Shown here: positions 62,142-63,230 of the stretch, piece by piece
Layout: every line of letters begins with the position of its first letter
Numbering within the stretch: the first letter of the stretch is position 1
DNA from: Cyclobacteriaceae bacterium
GTDB lineage: Bacteria; Bacteroidota; Bacteroidia; Cytophagales; Cyclobacteriaceae
Assembly (NCBI GenBank): GCA_021648745.1
Contig: JAKISE010000007.1
Coordinates: 1-63,230, forward strand
Direction of reading: 5' to 3'
DNA length: 63,230 bases
Program-made: the position numbers and the translations under genes
The notes under the pieces: generated by a model
Database searches by the model: none
The model's input: the letters and a program-made list of their open reading frames with translations, nothing else
Told to the model about the DNA's origin: nothing

Positions 62142-62894
62142 TTAACCCATAGAAACATTGGACGCTTTTTCGTGAATAACCAATTGGCCAATTCGATGCG
62201 TTGATTGCGATCTATGGTCACAAAAACCACATTCATAATATTTTACAAGTTCACCATCTTCGTCTGAAGTAGGCTTTCTAATTACATCTTCCTTAATTAC
62301 TTTAAAAGTTTGGTAACCGCATTCTGGGCACTCAGTCGCGTGTAAATGACCAGAGTATTTTTCAATTTTAGTAAATCCAGTTTCTTCATCCAGCCAAACA
62401 TCATAATCTATGCTAAATACGTGTTCTTCTGCCTGCATACCTTCATCTAAATAAACGTCTTCTTCATCTTCGCTCATTAATTTCATTTCCTTGCCCGTTT
62501 TAGGAGAGATCCTAGGCTTGAAACGTAATTTTTTCAACCTCTTTTCAAGACTAAATGGGTAATAAAACTTAAGCATATTGCTAGCTACCACGCCTAATAA
62601 GAAGGCCACTACAAAAGTTACAAATCCTCTAATTATAAACCAAAAAACACCTATTTGGCTAATAAATGCATTAGCCAAAATGCTTACTCCAATTAAGAAC
62701 AGAATGGTAGATGTCCACAATGCTGTAATCTCATTTTCACTTATGTAGTCATATTTTGTTTTAGAATCCTTGGTTGTAAGCAGTTTCAAGAAATGAATAA
62801 TTGTTCGAAGTAAGGCAAAAGCTATGAAGAAAATAGCCGCATATTTACCCCATTCATTCCAAGTTTCGATAAATTTTAAAGGAGCTTCTTCCAT
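62142..62894 (-). CDS. Membrane protein with C-terminal zinc ribbon
   Basis: A 250-aa protein. Three or four membrane segments lie between residues 12 and 110 (YAAIFFIAFALLRTIIHFL and so on), a charged cytoplasmic stretch follows, and the C-terminal quarter has two CxxC pairs (TECPECGYQTF and YECGFCDHRS) that should bind one zinc. ATG 62894 is chosen; an upstream TTG (62948) has no support. I know no family name, and the function is unknown. Confidence 0.7.
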   Translation of the reverse strand: MEEAPLKFIETWNEWGKYAAIFFIAFALLRTIIHFLKLLTTKDSKTKYDYISENEITALWTSTILFLIGVSILANAFISQIGVFWFIIRGFVTFVVAFLLGVVASNMLKFYYPFSLEKRLKKLRFKPRISPKTGKEMKLMSEDEEDVYLDEGMQAEEHVFSIDYDVWLDEETGFTKIEKYSGHLHATECPECGYQTFKVIKEDVIRKPTSDEDGELVKYYECGFCDHRSQSTHRIGQLVIHEKASNVSMG

Positions 62895-63230
62895 CGTTTT
62901 AAGGTTTTCAGTTGTTAGGTTTAAGCAGTGACTAACAATTTTTATCAAAAAAGTTAATCAATAAGCCACAAGGTAGTGAATTTTTCAGTATTTAATAAAA
63001 GATTTTCGATGCAATTAATTTAACTAAACTGATTTATTGTCTCCGCTATTCAAGAGAGTGGTCTTGGTATTTACCCATGTACCCGATATTTGTTAGAATG
63101 GGCTTTTAACCCGAAATATGCAATAGAAATTCTATTACTAATACAAACTGCTGCAAATCAGTCGTTTTACTAAGTTTATCCTCTTAACCATAGCGGTGCT
63201 ATGCTTTTCGAATATAAACTTCTGATTTAT
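62895..63230. other. Intergenic right edge; possible end of an insertion sequence
   Basis: From about 63040 the DNA is GC-richer than the spacers around it and holds nested hairpins: AATAGAA/TTCTATT (63122-63136), AAGTTTAT/ATAAACTT (63172-63221) around CATAGC-GGT-GCTATG (63189-63203). GGGCTTTTAACCC (63101-63113) is another short hairpin. Structured lead-ins of this type precede transposase genes in some Bacteroidetes insertion sequences, but no coding part is inside the window. Confidence 0.3.

Noticed and set aside
1..63230. CRISPR arrays, tRNA and rRNA genes, toxin-antitoxin pairs, restriction systems and prophage genes
   Set aside because: I looked in all spacers and coding regions and saw no repeat-spacer pattern, no cloverleaf or TTCGA-type arm, and no nuclease, methylase or phage gene set.

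Overview
The window looks like chromosome of a gliding or type IX secretion (T9SS) bacterium of the Bacteroidetes, most likely a cytophagalean. The grounds are an ordered gldK-gldL-gldM-gldN cluster with a PorP/SprF protein and a SprE/PorW lipoprotein, an ATP synthase operon that stops at atpG without atpD/atpC, AT-rich DNA with few Shine-Dalgarno sites, several TTG starts, and repeated TAnnTTTG boxes, which are the Bacteroidetes -7 promoter element. I see no rRNA, tRNA, CRISPR array or intact transposase gene. One end of a possible insertion sequence lies at the right edge.

Layout. 1-1028: 5' part of a secreted surface protein running off the left edge. 1146-5743: two sensor/regulator pairs (TPR histidine kinase with LytTR regulator; membrane kinase with single-domain receiver). 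5783-7882: ABC-F factor EttA and a DUF2795 protein. 7916-12090: ispD and queA, with a 2.3-kb block coding for an outer-membrane protein and a lipoprotein lying between ispD and a second copy of the ispD 3' end. 12308-20684: permease, TPR kinase, epimerase, LOG, lytic transglycosylase, HAD phosphatase and cupin genes. 20797-23904: uvrA (no usual start codon) and a small membrane protein. 23923-26393: a 263-bp mobile element, then a LytS/LytTR pair. 26435-31965: cyclase-family protein, hemW, an Omp85-like protein, a DUF4271 protein and uroporphyrinogen-III synthase. 32065-44494: the gliding/T9SS region with uvrC and a class A PBP. 44604-51684: M23 peptidase, bactofilin and ATP synthase. 51745-62894: a UbiA-like protein, a methyltransferase, a probably inactive papain-fold protein, a PAS kinase, a second copy of the mobile element, a DedA-like protein, cysteine desulfurase, GlmM, MazG and a zinc-ribbon membrane protein.

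How the genes fit together. GldK/L/M/N form the envelope core and motor of the T9SS. PorP/SprF and SprE/PorW are accessory parts, and the secreted protein at the left edge may be a client. PBP1A, the lytic transglycosylase, the M23 peptidase and bactofilin shape the cell wall. HemD and HemW (haem), GlmM (wall precursors), IspD (isoprenoids), the F1Fo subunits and UvrA/UvrC are housekeeping genes.

The most unusual signal is a pair of 261-263 bp non-coding elements at 23923-24185 and 57525-57785. Both have terminal inverted repeats and 5-bp AT-rich target duplications. Stems have changed on both arms between the copies while loops stay the same, which suggests a mobile element whose folded form is under selection. 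Other unusual points are two divergent gene pairs driven from 18-bp palindromes in which two -7 boxes interlock, the partial ispD duplication, the uvrA start, a Cys-to-Asp change in a YiiX-like protein, and RNA hairpins inside the ATP synthase operon.
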